Below, in pieces: positions 12,901 through 24,162 of a DNA stretch of 64,000 nucleotides; positions within the stretch are counted from its first letter, which is position 1, and each line of letters opens with the position of its first letter. The position numbers and the translations under genes are program-made. Source of the stretch: Linyphia triangularis (lineage: Eukaryota > Arthropoda > Arachnida > Araneae > Linyphiidae); NCBI GenBank assembly GCA_963978545.1, contig OZ021729.1:13406001-13470000 (forward strand), in the 5' to 3' direction. The notes beneath the pieces were generated by a model that was not told where the DNA came from, made no database searches, and saw only the letters and a program-made list of their open reading frames with translations.

Positions 12901-13561
12901 TTTACTTTTTCTATTTTTACCATTGTTGATATTTGTGCCGATTTTCAGAGTTGTGACTATGTGGGAAGTAGGATTTTCGAATGTCCCCCGTTTGGAACGT
13001 TTAACCCCTTTTCGACCCCTTAAAGTGGGTTAATCGAGATCGGAATAGTTTACTTTTTCTATTTTTACCATTGTTGATATTTGTGCCGATTTTCAGAGTT
13101 GTGACTATGTGGGAAGTAGGATTTTCGAATGTCCCCCGTTTGGAACGTTTAACCCCTTTTCGACCCCTTATAGTGTGTTAATCGAGATCGGAATAGTTTA
13201 CTTTTTCTATTTTTACCATTGTTGATATTTGTGCCGATTTTCAGAGTTGTGACTATGTGGGAAGTAGGATTTTCGAATGTCCCCCGTTTGGAACGTTTGA
13301 CCCCTTTTCGACCCCTTAAAGTGTGTTAATCGAGATCGGAATAGTTTACTTTTTCTATTTTTACCATTGTTGATATTTGTGCCGATTTTCAGAGTTGTGA
13401 CTATGTGGGAAGTAGGATTTTCGAATGTCCCCCGTTTGGAACGTTTGACCCCTTTTCGACCCCTTAAAGTGTGTTAATCGAGATCGGAATAGTTTACTTT
13501 TTCTATTTTTACCATTGTTGATATTTGTGCCGATTTTCAGAGTTGTGACTATGTGGGAAGT
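9917..13561 (-). repeat. 148-bp satellite array, 24 full units plus a partial
   Basis: The word GTGTGTTAATC recurs at exactly 9917 + 148k through k = 24 (13469), followed by a partial unit ending at about 13561. Units are nearly identical, while units left of 9917 (about 9540-9916) are clearly degenerate: a homogenised centre with a decayed edge. Marker variants (GTGGGTT at 11101, 12433 and 13025, each followed 148 bp later by TATAGTG) show that blocks of units were duplicated. Frames across the array are chance read-through and not genes. Confidence 0.97.
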
Positions 13562-13573
13562 GGGAGAATTAGT

Positions 13574-13619
13574 GATGAGTGAGTCAGTGAGTGAGTGAGT
13601 GAGTGAGTGAGTGAGTGAG
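13574..13619 (-). repeat. (GTGA)n microsatellite inside the Helitron
   Basis: About eleven GTGA/GAGT units, with one CAGT variant, lie between the satellite array and the Helitron 5' end. A tetranucleotide microsatellite in this slot is a constant part of MINE and pearl-type elements. The sister element has CTGT repeats in the same slot. Confidence 0.9.
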
Positions 13620-13643
13620 GGCTTTGCCTTATATATATAGAGA

Positions 13644-13928
13644 TGGAAACTTGTTTTGAAGAGAAAAGAAACATCTTTAATATTTGTGTAATCTTTGATC
13701 TCATTATTAAAATGCGAAACATCAGGATCGGACATCAACGGCGCAAAGCATTATACTGAAAACCGTTTTCCCTGCACATGTACTTTAATAGCAGAGAAAA
13801 TTCGTCTGGCAAGAGGAGATTGAAAGTTAGGATTCTAAATATTTGCGAGTTGTTAAATTTGAATTTGAGTATATTTTACATATTAAAACATTACTTAATG
13901 AAATTTTGGAGTAAAGGAATAATAATAA

Positions 13929-13959
<31 letters not shown>

Positions 13960-14020
13960 ATACCCCAAATTAAAAATATATATTTTTGGAAGGATTTCCG
14001 AATTTGAAAATAGGGATTTA
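13644..14020. other. non-coding spacer with A28 tract
   Basis: AT-rich DNA between the Helitron and the second MITE. A run of 28 A lies at 13930-13957. Nothing else is recognised. Confidence 0.6.
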
Positions 14021-14421
14021 CAGGGTGCCCACAAAATTCAGGAAAAAAAGTTCCCTGATAAGTTTTTAAAAAATTCCCTAATTTTTCAGCAAATTTTTTC
14101 CAACTTTTCCAGATGTGTGATCAAATAAAACATGTATGTTAAAGAGATAATATGCAATTTTTTAAAAATAGTTTTGGCTGTAATGAAAAGTTTAAATTAT
14201 TCCACAACATTAAACTTCTAACGATTACCGCCACGATTCTCCAGATAAATGGCACCAAAATATAGATAAACGGGTAAACGTGCCTTCATAAGAAAGAAAA
14301 TTTCCCTGATATTCGTGAAATTTTAAAAAGTTTTCTGACATTTCCCTGATTTTTTCCGGAATCAGAAAGCTTCTTGACGTTTCCATGATTTCCAAGTTTT
14401 CTAGGTTCTGTGACCACTCTG
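14021..14421 (+). mobile_element. hAT-like MITE, copy B
   Basis: The left end is CAGGGTGCCCACAAAATTC and the right end is TTCTGTGACCACTCTG. The interior aligns with copy A through the words GATCAAATAAAACATGTATG, AAAGTTTAAATTATTCC and ACATTAAACTTCTAA. The pentamer ATTTA sits immediately outside both ends, but a full 8-bp target duplication is not seen. It is non-coding. Confidence 0.75.
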
Positions 14422-15879
14422 ATTTAAATCTGACAAAATTAGAATATATTTATTGTATATTATTTAACCATCAGAAATAGGACTTTTAAAATATGCGTAT
14501 TTTCTCTCAAAATATCAAAAAGTGTGAAGATCAAATCTCTAACTTTTAAAAGTTAAATATTTGGTGATTCGATTGCTAATACTTTAAATATTTTAGTATT
14601 GGAATGCAAATATTTAAAATCGCTTGCAATTTGAATGCAATGGGATTTTCTAATTTAGTTAAACTGTAAAACTTTATTTCTATTTAAATTTCTATCAGTT
14701 AAGAAGAAAAATCAATTCCTATGATTTCACTTTCGACAAAAAAGTGCGAAAATGTAGTTTAAGTATAAATTGGCAAGCATTGAATGTTATTTGCATGAAA
14801 AGTCAAACATTTACTGATGAATATATTGAAAAGAAAATCATTTTTAAAGATCTACAATTTTTTGTGGGTGTGGTGGCGACCATTTGCTTAGGAATTCAGG
14901 GTTGCATTAGTAAATTGCACCTGTTTTGAGTTGGTGGATCCTGTTCTAATGAGCATATCCTCATAAAATATGGTATACATTAATTTAGACTCAAAGAAAA
15001 TTATATCTGAAGAAGAAAGAGCATTAGTTCCTATTTTTGTCGCATGATGGTAATATGGCTCTTTAAGTGTTTATATAGAAGTTAACTTTACAAGCTGAAC
15101 CTTATCGAGATAGTTGCGAAAAAAATTATTTAAAAAAAAAAAAAAATTACATCAAATTTTCCTGTTCTTAATTTTAGTTTTTAAAATGTGAAAAATTAAC
15201 TAATTTTTCTTATTGTTTTAATCATTTTTATTATTAGAGAAAGTTTTCAAATGATTTCAGTAGAACGTATACAAAGTTCAAGGAAGAAATATTGATTTGT
15301 ACATGCTTCAGGTAGCTCTAAACAGTGCCAGTTTAATTGTGGACGTCTTGTAAATGCTAAATTTTTTTCAAAATGTAAAATAATTAGCCCATTTTTAAAA
15401 TGTGTTGTAATTTTAAATTATAATTTAGAAACAAAACGAAAATATTTTTTTGGAGAGACTAAAACATTTCAAAACTAAACAAGCTTCAATATTTTATAGA
15501 TTAACGACCTGTTACAGCCTTGATAAAAGCGTAGGTCGTGTAAGACCTTGAACCTAACAGACTAAAATCAAGGTTTCATCCGCTTTTCTGTTACACCGGA
15601 AAGTATTCTTGTGTAGGTTGGAACGACATCGTTTATATAGACAATGGAAAAATAAAAATGATATTTAATTTCAGAATAGGTTATTATATAAATTGGGAAT
15701 TAAAACTAATGTAAAAGCACTATCTAAATGGAAAAAAATTAATTAAAATTAAATAATTTTTGACGATTATTAACAAAGCAGTTCTACTAAATGTGTGTGT
15801 GTGATATAAACAAACATTTTTAAATCCCTTATATTAACTTCGATTTTGTTTGGTTGTAACGTGAAAAATCAGAGGGATA
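14422..15879. other. non-coding AT-rich spacer
   Basis: No supportable gene or element is seen. A run of 14 A lies near 15135, and a GC-richer patch of about 110 bp (15510-15620) contains the words CCTTGATAAAAGCG and TCAAGGTTTCATCCGC without a clear repeat relation. Confidence 0.5.
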
Positions 15880-16005
15880 ATTAACCCACATCATCCATAT
15901 GAGCAGAAACTTCGCATATCGACTCATTGTCGATGACAATACATTCAATCAAGTTTTCGGGACAAAAAGTTAGTTCATGGCAAGGAATGGATTTTTTTTT
16001 CAGTA
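15880..16005 (+). repeat. dispersed repeat family 'GCCGTCATCCAA', copy 2
   Basis: TAATTAACCCACATCATCC, GAAACTTCGCATATCG and GTCGATGACAATACATTC line up in order with the copy at 2505. It is more diverged, and only one unit is seen. Confidence 0.6.
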
Positions 16006-16177
16006 TTGGTCAAATAATACTATGATATCTCAGCTTAAAATCGTTCAAATAAACTGCAATTGCAAATAAAAGTTGGCAGCGCCTGTAGATGATTTATAGT
16101 AAAAAATGTGTTTATATTTATTTGTTTTTTAGCATGAAACAGAAAAAATAACTAAAAAGATTAAAGCTCTAATAAAT

Positions 16178-16288
16178 CAGGGTGTCTACCAACTTTATCA
16201 AATACAATTTCTTGACTTTTCTTGACCTCAGAAGAAAATTTCTTGACCTTTTCAAAAAAATTTGCAACCGTTTAAATAATCAATTTGT

Positions 16289-16321
<33 letters not shown>

Positions 16322-18518
16322 CAAGGGCAAACCATCAAAATTTAATACTTTTAAAAAGACAAAAATCAGAGATACAATACAACATATTTAACCTATATTA
16401 AAGCCATAACTATGAATGTTCGTGCAGTTATATAAAAAAAAAATTGTTTTTTCCCCTCAAAATTAACCTTTTTCATCTTCTCTCGGATAGAAATGTATGA
16501 AATATATTACCAATATAACAATCGTTGCTGCATTAATTTGCTGTAAAAAACTCACTTAAATGCTTAAAATTCTGTCTTAATCACACTAGAAAATTAGAGA
16601 AATCCACGTGAAAGAAAACAGCAAGAACAATAAAACAGTATATCATAAAATTTAGTATTGTGAATGATAACACTAAGCAACCCCAATTTCAGCATTTTTT
16701 AAAAAAAATATATTTTAGCAATCTCAATATCTAATAATTGGACTTCCTCCTCCTATAGGAATATAACAGCAAACAATTCACTTCCTTTACATGTGCTTCT
16801 GTCAGAAGTGTGACGCATTACTCGGATTAATGCCCATATAACTTTTTCATTAATGATAAAAAGAATTCCTAGTAGATGAAATTCTGACAAAGTCGAAGTG
16901 TTTATAGTTGCTTCACATTGTTTGCTTGCTTCAGCAACAATAACATTTTCTTGGGATGGTAATAGGATGCTATTAGTTGCATTGTTGGATGGAATTACAT
17001 GTGATGACAAAGACTGAAAATTAAGCATTCTTTGCTTGCCTGTTAAAATTACACAGGCTAAGTCTTGATGTATTTTTGATGAGATAACCCCATTTCACTA
17101 TGACTGGCATCAAATTTTGATTAGCAAAATATACAATATCCTTTATATTTGGCCAGTAACACAGGCATTAACCACTTGGCTAGATCTTTATCGGATTCCA
17201 TCCAGTTTTCTCAAAAAGGACATCAACAACCAACAGTAGGTTTGAGGCCCAACAAGGCTGTCCATTTATATTTCCTGACAATATACCGTATATATACTCG
17301 TATGCAAGTCGAGAATGTGGGCCAAAATGTTCACTAAAAAGTAGGGGGTCAACTTGTATGCTAGAGAATGAAGATTTAAAAAAATAATGTCTTAAACAAA
17401 AGGGATACCAACTAACTTTCGGCGAAAGCGCGGAAATCAAGCCGCGATTTGAAGAAAACCGGAAGTCTGTTCGGCTCAACTGTGTCGTTGCTTTCCAATA
17501 ATTTTTTCCGAACTTAAGTTAATACTTTAAAGCAAAAATCAAATTAAATAAAATAATCTTTAATAGAATAAAATATTCCAAGATGAATTTTTGAGTTTGC
17601 TTCGTGATTCAAAAGTGCGGGAAGTCCGTAAAATAATCGAAGTGACGTTGCATCGAAGGTTCTTATTCCTCGTGAAATAAATGACTTTAAACAATAAAAA
17701 ATGCACAATTTTTCACTAACTATATAAGTAATTTTAGTACGGGAATTTATTGCGAAATAACGACAACTCAATTAAAAATTACGATGTAGAGTTATAAAAA
17801 AAACCACAAGCAAGTGCTGTTAGGCCTAGCGATCGGCAAAAGTTTCAGGGGAATTTTTTCACCTATCATATTTTAGTTTCGTGATTCTTGCTGATTAATA
17901 TTTTATAAATAAGTTAATAAAATGTTCTTGCCGAATCGCAGATTTTTATCGTAATTTTTCGTGCCGAAAATACAACTAGAAAAAGTTACGAAACTCCTCC
18001 ATTCACACTTTGCCTGTCGATCCTGTATAGCAAGTTCACACTTGCATACCGCAGAAGTGCACCACACATTATAGTTCTACGAATATTTAAACTTCACTAA
18101 CTATATTTAACACTCAAAGTTAGACCACATTTAACAAAAATAAACTCCGGAATCCCGAATTTTTATAAATTAAAAGGGAAAAAAAATAGTTTTGTCGTTT
18201 GTATGACGGGCCGATAAATGGCCGATTTTAAAGAAAGGAATGGTTGCAAAAAACGCTATACGTTCATAAAAATTTCGCGTCATTTTGGGGAAAAAATTAC
18301 CTTTTTGAGCAATTGTTTGTCGGCGAATTTTTTGACGATTTTTCTTAGGGAATTACCGAATTTTTCAGTTTTGCAATCAGAGTGAAAATTTCGTGACCTC
18401 TGCTCTGATTTCTTGACTTTTTCGTGACTTTCTTGACCTTTTTGCGATTTCGCGACCTTTTTGCGATTTCGCGACTTTTTCGTGACTTTCTTGACTTTCC
18501 TGACCGGTAGACACTCTG
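16178..18518. mobile_element. 2.3-kb non-autonomous hAT-like element
   Basis: The ends are CAGGGTGTCTACC (16178) and GGTAGACACTCTG (18518). The reverse complement of the right end is CAGAGTGTCTACC, giving 13-bp inverted repeats with one mismatch, of hAT type. Subterminal regions are rich in TTCTTGACC/TTTCTTGAC words at both ends, which is typical of transposase-binding arrays. Flanking octamers (taataaat and taaatact) match only partly. The interior includes an A30 tract (16290-16319) and a hairpin with arms at 17296-17312 and 17347-17363. Small open frames inside show no transposase motif, so the element appears non-autonomous or gutted. Confidence 0.7.
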
Positions 18519-19066
18519 TAAATACTTTTTGTGGTTTACTATCATAGAAAAGTTATATAATTTTAATTGAATACAATTTTTAAGATTTTTAAATTATTTT
18601 TTTATAAAAAAAAAGTTTCAGCTGTTCTTAATGTTTTACACTTGTAGTATACGTATCACAGATTTTTAAAAACAGTTTATTTCTAATTTGTGTAAAAATT
18701 ATAAAATTGTTCTATGCCATGGTTTCTTCGCACGATTCCTGTGGTGCTATCGCGTGTGTCTAATTGAAAAGATCCTTGCTGAAAACATTCAGGCTATTTT
18801 AATTTACTTTACAATGCACTAACTGAATTTCGGAATCTGAATTCGGGTGTTTGTTACGAATTTTTGTATATTTGTAAATATTTCGTAGTGTTAATTTTGT
18901 AAACAGGAAAACTTATGTACATTTTGCATAAGGCAGTGCAATAGTTCATCATTAGTTTGCTTCCCCGCAATGTGTGTCTTATGCTTGATAACGAGTTTTA
19001 CAGAGATAACGCTGGGAAGCGAGTTTTACAAGGAGCAGGGCATTTAACATTATGGTAATGGCAATC
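18519..19066. other. non-coding spacer
   Basis: AT-rich DNA follows the hAT-like element. The word GAGTTTTACA occurs twice 28 bp apart (18993, 19021) just before the LTR-like region. Its relation to the LTR is unknown. Confidence 0.5.
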
Positions 19067-19179
19067 TCGCCAAATTGTCGAGATAGAGCAAAGTTGGCGA
19101 CGGTTTTGGCGACTAATTTTTGTCTTCAAATTTGGCTAGAAATCGCCAAATGTCGCTAAACTTGGCGACCATTTGGCGA
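19067..19179. repeat. cluster of TTGGCGA motifs
   Basis: Four TTGGCGA words (19094, 19106, 19162, 19173) and two inverted TCGCCAA words (19067, 19143) occur in 113 bp, in otherwise AT-rich DNA. They sit just upstream of the heat-shock LTR. The word resembles E2F-type TTTGGCG sites, but the function is unknown. They may be part of the U3 of the element or a short decayed minisatellite. Confidence 0.6.
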
Positions 19180-19194
19180 CATTTTCGGTTCCCA

Positions 19195-19624
19195 TGTACA
19201 TGTATAGGACTTTTCGACTACGATCTGGAAAGTTCTCCAAATGTCTACCTCTAGAAGTTTCAAGAATGTTCGCCTCCCCTATATAAGACCGGCCAAGTGA
19301 GGGGGAGTAGTAGTTGACTGAATTGAGTCCATTAGCTGACTGGAATTACTGAGTTGAGATACTGAGTCTCAGTGAACATTCAGAGTAGTTCTAAAGCGAA
19401 CTGTATTGCATTGTCTTTTGCGGTGATTTAGCAGTCGTGTGTCAAGTTTAACTGCTGTTTGTGCTCTATTGTTGTGTATAGAGCTGTATTGAGTCTACTA
19501 GAACGAGAAGTTCTGGAGTTGTAAAGGAATCTGTAAAGAGTTATATTGGAATAAATTTCTGCAAGTTTTGATTTGCTTTGGCTTCAAATCTTTCGAACCC
19601 ATCCACGCAACACGGGACTTCACA
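19195..19624 (+). mobile_element. solitary LTR-like unit with Pol II promoter and polyA signal
   Basis: The segment runs from TGTACATGTATAGG to GGGACTTCACA and so has TG...CA ends. In order it holds two heat-shock elements, a TATATAAG box (19280), a leader of about 260 bp, and AATAAA at about 19551, 74 bp before the 3' end. This U3-R-U5 order is what an LTR looks like. The following sequence (TTTTGGTCATGGCAGGATT) could be a tRNA primer-binding site but is imperfect. No second LTR or gag/pol frame follows, so it is a solo or truncated LTR. The exact 5' end is uncertain. Confidence 0.5.
19227..19287 (+). promoter_or_regulatory. heat-shock elements plus TATA box
   Basis: Positions 19253-19272 are four perfect alternating pentamers of the HSF-binding consensus: aGAAg, tTTCa, aGAAt, gTTCg. 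A second two-unit element (gGAAa, gTTCt) lies at 19227-19236. TATATAAG starts at 19280, eight bases after the longer element. Trimeric HSF binds three or more such units, so this is a strong candidate for a heat-inducible promoter. No heat-shock gene follows within the window. Confidence 0.75.
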
Positions 19625-20324
19625 GTTTTGGTCATGGCAGGATTGGAATTGCTGCCATCTCAATCGATGGGATAAAGAAAAAAGATCAGAACTTCCGTTC
19701 CCCCCAAAAAACTTTCCTTTTCATGTACTCACTTATTAAAATAATAAAAATAAAAAATAAAAAAACGCAGAAACATTTACTAATATCAGTTGACAATATA
19801 ATTAGTAAATTTCAATAACTACTTTAGCCAGTGACGAAATACATTCGATAGTTTCGCGAAGGAACTATCGTCTGCCTTGAACTTTGGTTCACGGCGAAAC
19901 ACGAAAGGACGCATTTCGACAGCTAACTACAGATGTGAATCAGCTCAACCACAAGGGGAAAATAAATGAAAAAAAATTATCGATATATATGGCCGCAAAC
20001 AAGTTCCAGTGAAACGAGTATCCGAGAAGAAACGAACATCGGGTGACACTAACATTTCACCAGGTTTTTTTTCAGACAAATTGGAAGATTTTTTTTGGAT
20101 TTTATAACGAAAGGTCGCAAAGGTGAGTGATAAGGTGGACGTGGTTGGCATTTCTATGTCAATGCTATAAAAGTATCCCGGATGGAAATGCTCTAGGATT
20201 AATTGCATACCTTGGGGAAATTGGACTCGATTCGCCCACGTTTTTATTTAAGGAACTATTTTTTTTTTATGTGGAAGTTGCTCGATTGGAAAAAAATTAA
20301 TGATATTGATCTTAAAGTACTAGA
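19625..20324. other. non-coding; small hairpin
   Basis: A perfect 8-bp stem (CGATAGTT...AACTATCG, 19846-19870) with a 9-nt loop containing TCGCGA is the only structure noted. Open frames here have no recognisable domain. Confidence 0.45.
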
Positions 20325-20478
20325 ACACTTATTTTTACAATTTCGAAGTAAACAAATATTCGAGTCATTTAGGGAGTTCAACAGGGGAAACAATCACGAA
20401 AACACTTGTTTTTATAATTTCGAAGTAAAGAATTATCTTAGTAGTTTAAAATATTTGACAAAGGATTAAAAGTAACGA
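20325..20478 (+). repeat. 77-bp tandem duplication (diverged)
   Basis: ACACTTATTTTTACAATTTC (20325) and ACACTTGTTTTTATAATTTC (20402) begin two copies that both continue CGAAGTAAA. The flanking open frame arises from this repeat and AT-rich DNA. Confidence 0.6.
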
Positions 20479-21250
20479 AGTGAGAAATAGTTCTTGATAC
20501 TTCATTTTGCTTTTGCTAAATCGTTTTGAAAAATTAAAAATGCTCAATACTTTTAATAAAAAGTTTCATCACTTTTTACAATGATCGCAATTTCAGGGTC
20601 TTGGTATATGATGAACATTAAATGCCGATTCGGTTTTAATTATAATAATAAGGAACTTATAATGTTATTGAAATTTTTAATCGGAGGTGGTTGGTAATTT
20701 TGAAAATTATTTTTCAATATTGTTTACTACAGTGTACAACGATAGTTTTATACACTCTTGGATTTTCATTATTAAATAAAATTAAATTCATTTCTTTGAC
20801 GCCAGAAGAAAATTTGAGATAGAAACTGAATATCAAAAAGTTGTCATTTGTAGTTCATCATTTTCAGAAATTTAAAAATAATTTTGTAAAGTACATTAAA
20901 AGTAGATACTTGTGAAAGTAATGTTCAAAACAATTTCTATATTACGAAAAAACAAATTGATTTGACAAAAACTATAACACAAATAATCAAGTTTAGAAAG
21001 AACATCTTGTAATATTTTAAATTAGCGACTGGTGAATTACATACGAGCACGAGTGGAAAGTTGCTTTCGAATTCTAGTCTCAAAAGTGCGAATGGAAACG
21101 CAAAGCCAAATCCAAATTGTTCAAATTTTGTGTATATGTTTCACAACCTTCAAAGTTTTGAAGTTGGACTAGTTCTGTGGTCTTATTAAATTGTTATTTT
21201 CAAACTTACAAGTGTGTTTTGATAGGGTGTGGGTATGTAAGATGTACCCT

Positions 21251-21288
<38 letters not shown>

Positions 21289-23062
21289 AGAAACGTGACA
21301 GTCTGTCCCCTTCAAACTTAAGCTGTCACTGCATATGGCATTCGTTAAATACTCCTTCCCTCCGCACCACGGAGAGGAAAGTCATGACACTAGCGCAAGT
21401 GGTATCACTCCGGCCCCAGCTGTTCTATAACAACCCACACTCGCGAGATCTCCCTTTACTCCGTAACCAATCTCCAAAAAAAATGTGGAGAAAAAGAAGA
21501 AAAAACACAAAGACAAATCCACATTTCAGTGCGACGCCCAACAGTCGGACATTTCTTAATACACAAGAAGAAGAAAAGAAAGACTTGTGTCTCTCGCTTT
21601 TGGAAAACGCATCTGGTTCGTTAACTTCTGGTGAGAGGGAAACGTAATCGCAATCATTTACAACAAGTGGTGTCGGGCCGTATGAAAAGCCAGTGTGTGT
21701 GTCGTTGTTGACGTTAATGACGTAAAAGAGACATTCCTGTAGGGGTGGGCGTGGGAGTGTCTTGCAGCCAGATGGCTCAGAGGCAAAGCACGTGATGTTT
21801 CGCGGAAGGAGTCGTCAATCCGTTCCATCGCAGGTGTCTTCAAAACGCGTCCGAGGGATCGCCAGACTTTGTATTGTACTCTCGAAGAATGCAATGTTTT
21901 GCCAAGTATACTATCAAAGTTTTGCTTGCAAACATGAGTAATGCTTAGGATGATAGAAAAGCTCCGAAAATTTTGTTTTATTTTTTGTCGTTTTTTGTAT
22001 TAAGTAATTGTAGGAATGAGGGGAAAGAATAGTTTACTTTGGCAAGCGTGTAATGGATTTCGTGAAGTTTCGTTCAGCTAGAGCAGTACAGTATAGGTTG
22101 CCAAAGTAAGGTTACATGTAGGTCTCATTGTCTAAATTTGCGGGGCGCACAAACGTTAAATTTTTGGGTAAGCTTGGAAAGTTTTCAAAAGAAATTCTAA
22201 AAGTCTTATCAGTCTGTGCCTTAATAAGTTTCACCATGTTCAGATTTTTTTTATCGATGGTTTGCCTTCGGGGCCCGATTTAGAACAATGGTTAATATAG
22301 GCACAACATAGCACATGGGGGTCTCCTTTGACGATAGTTGCCATTATTTAAGATTAAATTAATGTCAAAATATTAATATTTTTAATGACTAATGAGTTAT
22401 AAAAATATATTTTCATATTTTATGGCATTGATCAAGTGCACTGAACATAATATTGATAGTTACACATTGATACAGAATTTTTCAGGCATTTTGGGGTCCC
22501 CCAAACGGGACTTGGCCTTATGGGAAATAAGGCCTTGTCTCTTCTCGTTTTCCAGCGATTCTCACATCTTAAATTTCCGGAGCCATCCGTACAAAGAGGA
22601 ATTTTTTAAAAGATTCAGCTCCGTAAACAATACGGATACTTTACAGACTGTATCCGTTCCAGATTTCCCAAGCTTGCTCACAAACTTTAAGTTTACTAGC
22701 TGTTCATATTTAGATATTGCGACGAACATGCAACACTGGCTCTACTTTTATAACCCACTGCGTTTCTCTGATTAAACAGAACTTCACGAAAGTTATTCCA
22801 CGAGTGAGTAAGAAACCACCCTTACTTGTTACGTTTGCTATTGTTAATGCACAAACCAACTTAACAAGTAAAATAAAATGCAATGAACTTTTTAATCATT
22901 CGATGTAACTATCAAAAATTCGTAAAGGTTTAAAGTTAAAAATATTCAAAATAAAAAAGAATTTAGAAAGCTGAAAAAAAGATCTGGTCATGTCTTCTAC
23001 AATTTTTTCCCCCCAAAAAATTACTTTGAACCGAAATATATTTATAAACTTTTGGACACTAA

Positions 23063-23103
<41 letters not shown>

Positions 23104-23749
23104 GACTTACTTATTGATTACAAATAAATTTGAAAATTTCAAAAGTCTTTCAATAACACAGCGTAGACCATCATAAAAGCACATCTAACAGTTTTTCAAC
23201 AAGTGCCCTCTAAAATTGTTGAATTTTATCCACTCAGTTACAAGACCACCTCCATGTCTCCCTTTCAAGAAAATTACAATCATTTCCAGGTGTTGTAAGC
23301 GAGGAGCAATGAAACTGTCGATTGTGCTGCAGTAAAACGAGCAGGATACATTCCAGGCGTAGGAGTGTCTTCTATACAGCATCCACAGATGCGTGGTGCA
23401 CGTGCTATCGCGTGAGAATCCCCCTTCTACACAGGTGTCTTTCTTGGCGGTTTGTAGGGGGGGCCACCCACATTCGGATCTTGAGTGGTTGACCCACGGG
23501 TCGTCTCTTCTGCGTGATGGCAGGAAGCGAAGATGTTTCTGCTATTTTTTGAGAGGGGAGGTAGAATAGTCGTCTGTTTGTTTGGAGGTCGTTTTCTTCA
23601 CGAATTGATCGTCAGTTCTCTTCTGCATTATAGAACTGATGTCAAGTATTTTGAAAAGTATTTTTTGCCAAAATGTTACTTCTAAATTTATAGTCCGAGA
23701 GGCGACTGCGAGTTTAGGTACCTCATCGAACATCATCCTGAATTTTTTT
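20479..23749. other. non-coding stretch with two GC-richer islands
   Basis: An A31 tract at 21255-21285 is followed by a GC-richer island (about 21300-21890) with E-boxes CATATG, CAGCTG, CAGATG and CACGTG. A segment at about 21765-21830 (GGCTCAGAGGCAAAGC) weakly recalls a tRNA A-box. A second GC-richer island lies at about 23180-23530 with two CAGGTG and one CACGTG. An A35 tract is at 23066-23100. Frames in the islands are not conserved-looking. Regulatory function is possible but unproven. Confidence 0.4.
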
Positions 23750-24162
23750 CAAGGTGGCCACAAAATTCAGGGAAAAAAAGTTCCCTGATAATTCCCTGAT
23801 TTTAGAACAATTTTTTTTCAAATTTCTACAATTTTCTTAGGTTTTCCAGATGTCTAGACACCCTGATCAAATAGAACATGTATGCTAAAGAGATAATATG
23901 CAATTTTTAAAAAAAAAATAGTTTTTCTGGTAATAAAAAGTTTAAATTATTCCGTAACATTAAATTTCTAATGGCTTACCACTACAAATCTCCAAGTAAA
24001 TAGCGCCGAAATATGGATGAACCTGCCTTAAACAATACAAAATGCTCCTGATTTTTATGAAATTTTAAAAAGTTCCCTGACATTTCCCTGATTTTTCCCA
24101 GAATCAGAAAGCTCCCTGCCATTTCCCTGATTTCTAGGTTTTCCCGGTTCTGTGGCTTTCTG
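23750..24162 (+). mobile_element. hAT-like MITE, copy C
   Basis: It starts CAAGGTGGCCACAAAATTC and aligns closely with copy A, including CAGATGTCTAGACACCC and TTCCCGGTTCTGTGGC. The right terminus is altered (GTGGCTTTCTG instead of GTGGCCACTCTG), so the inverted repeat is broken there. Confidence 0.75.

Larger units (their letters stand above)
9465..13643 (-). mobile_element. non-autonomous Helitron with central 148-bp tandem repeats
   Basis: Read on the minus strand, the element starts A|TCTCTATATATATAAGG (position 13643) and ends GGGTATTCAGCTAG|T (position 9465). These are the Helitron hallmarks: 5' TC, 3' CTRR and insertion between A and T without target duplication. A short hairpin (CGTAGC..GCACG, one bulge, plus-strand 9478-9491) lies 8-10 nt before CTAG, as expected. 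The order is terminus, tetranucleotide microsatellite, central tandem repeats, degenerate repeats, terminus. This matches known tandem-repeat Helitrons (DINE-TR1/MINE in flies, pearl elements in bivalves). There is no Rep/helicase frame, so it is non-autonomous. A second element of the same design is at 49263-50599. Confidence 0.85.

Noticed and set aside
9917..13561. Regular direct repeats as a possible CRISPR array
   Set aside because: The whole 148-bp unit is conserved with no variable spacers, and the setting is eukaryotic and inside a Helitron.
13361..13738. Minus-strand open frame covering the array end and the GTGA microsatellite
   Set aside because: The peptide is satellite plus SLTHSLTH-type microsatellite translation, not a gene.
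19605..19690. A clear tRNA primer-binding site after the LTR
   Set aside because: TGGTCATGGCAGGATTGG resembles one, but its spacing does not fit a tRNA 3' end properly, so I did not list it as a feature.
21177..21647. 156-codon plus-strand open frame
   Set aside because: It runs through an A31 tract (poly-lysine) and shows no recognisable domain.
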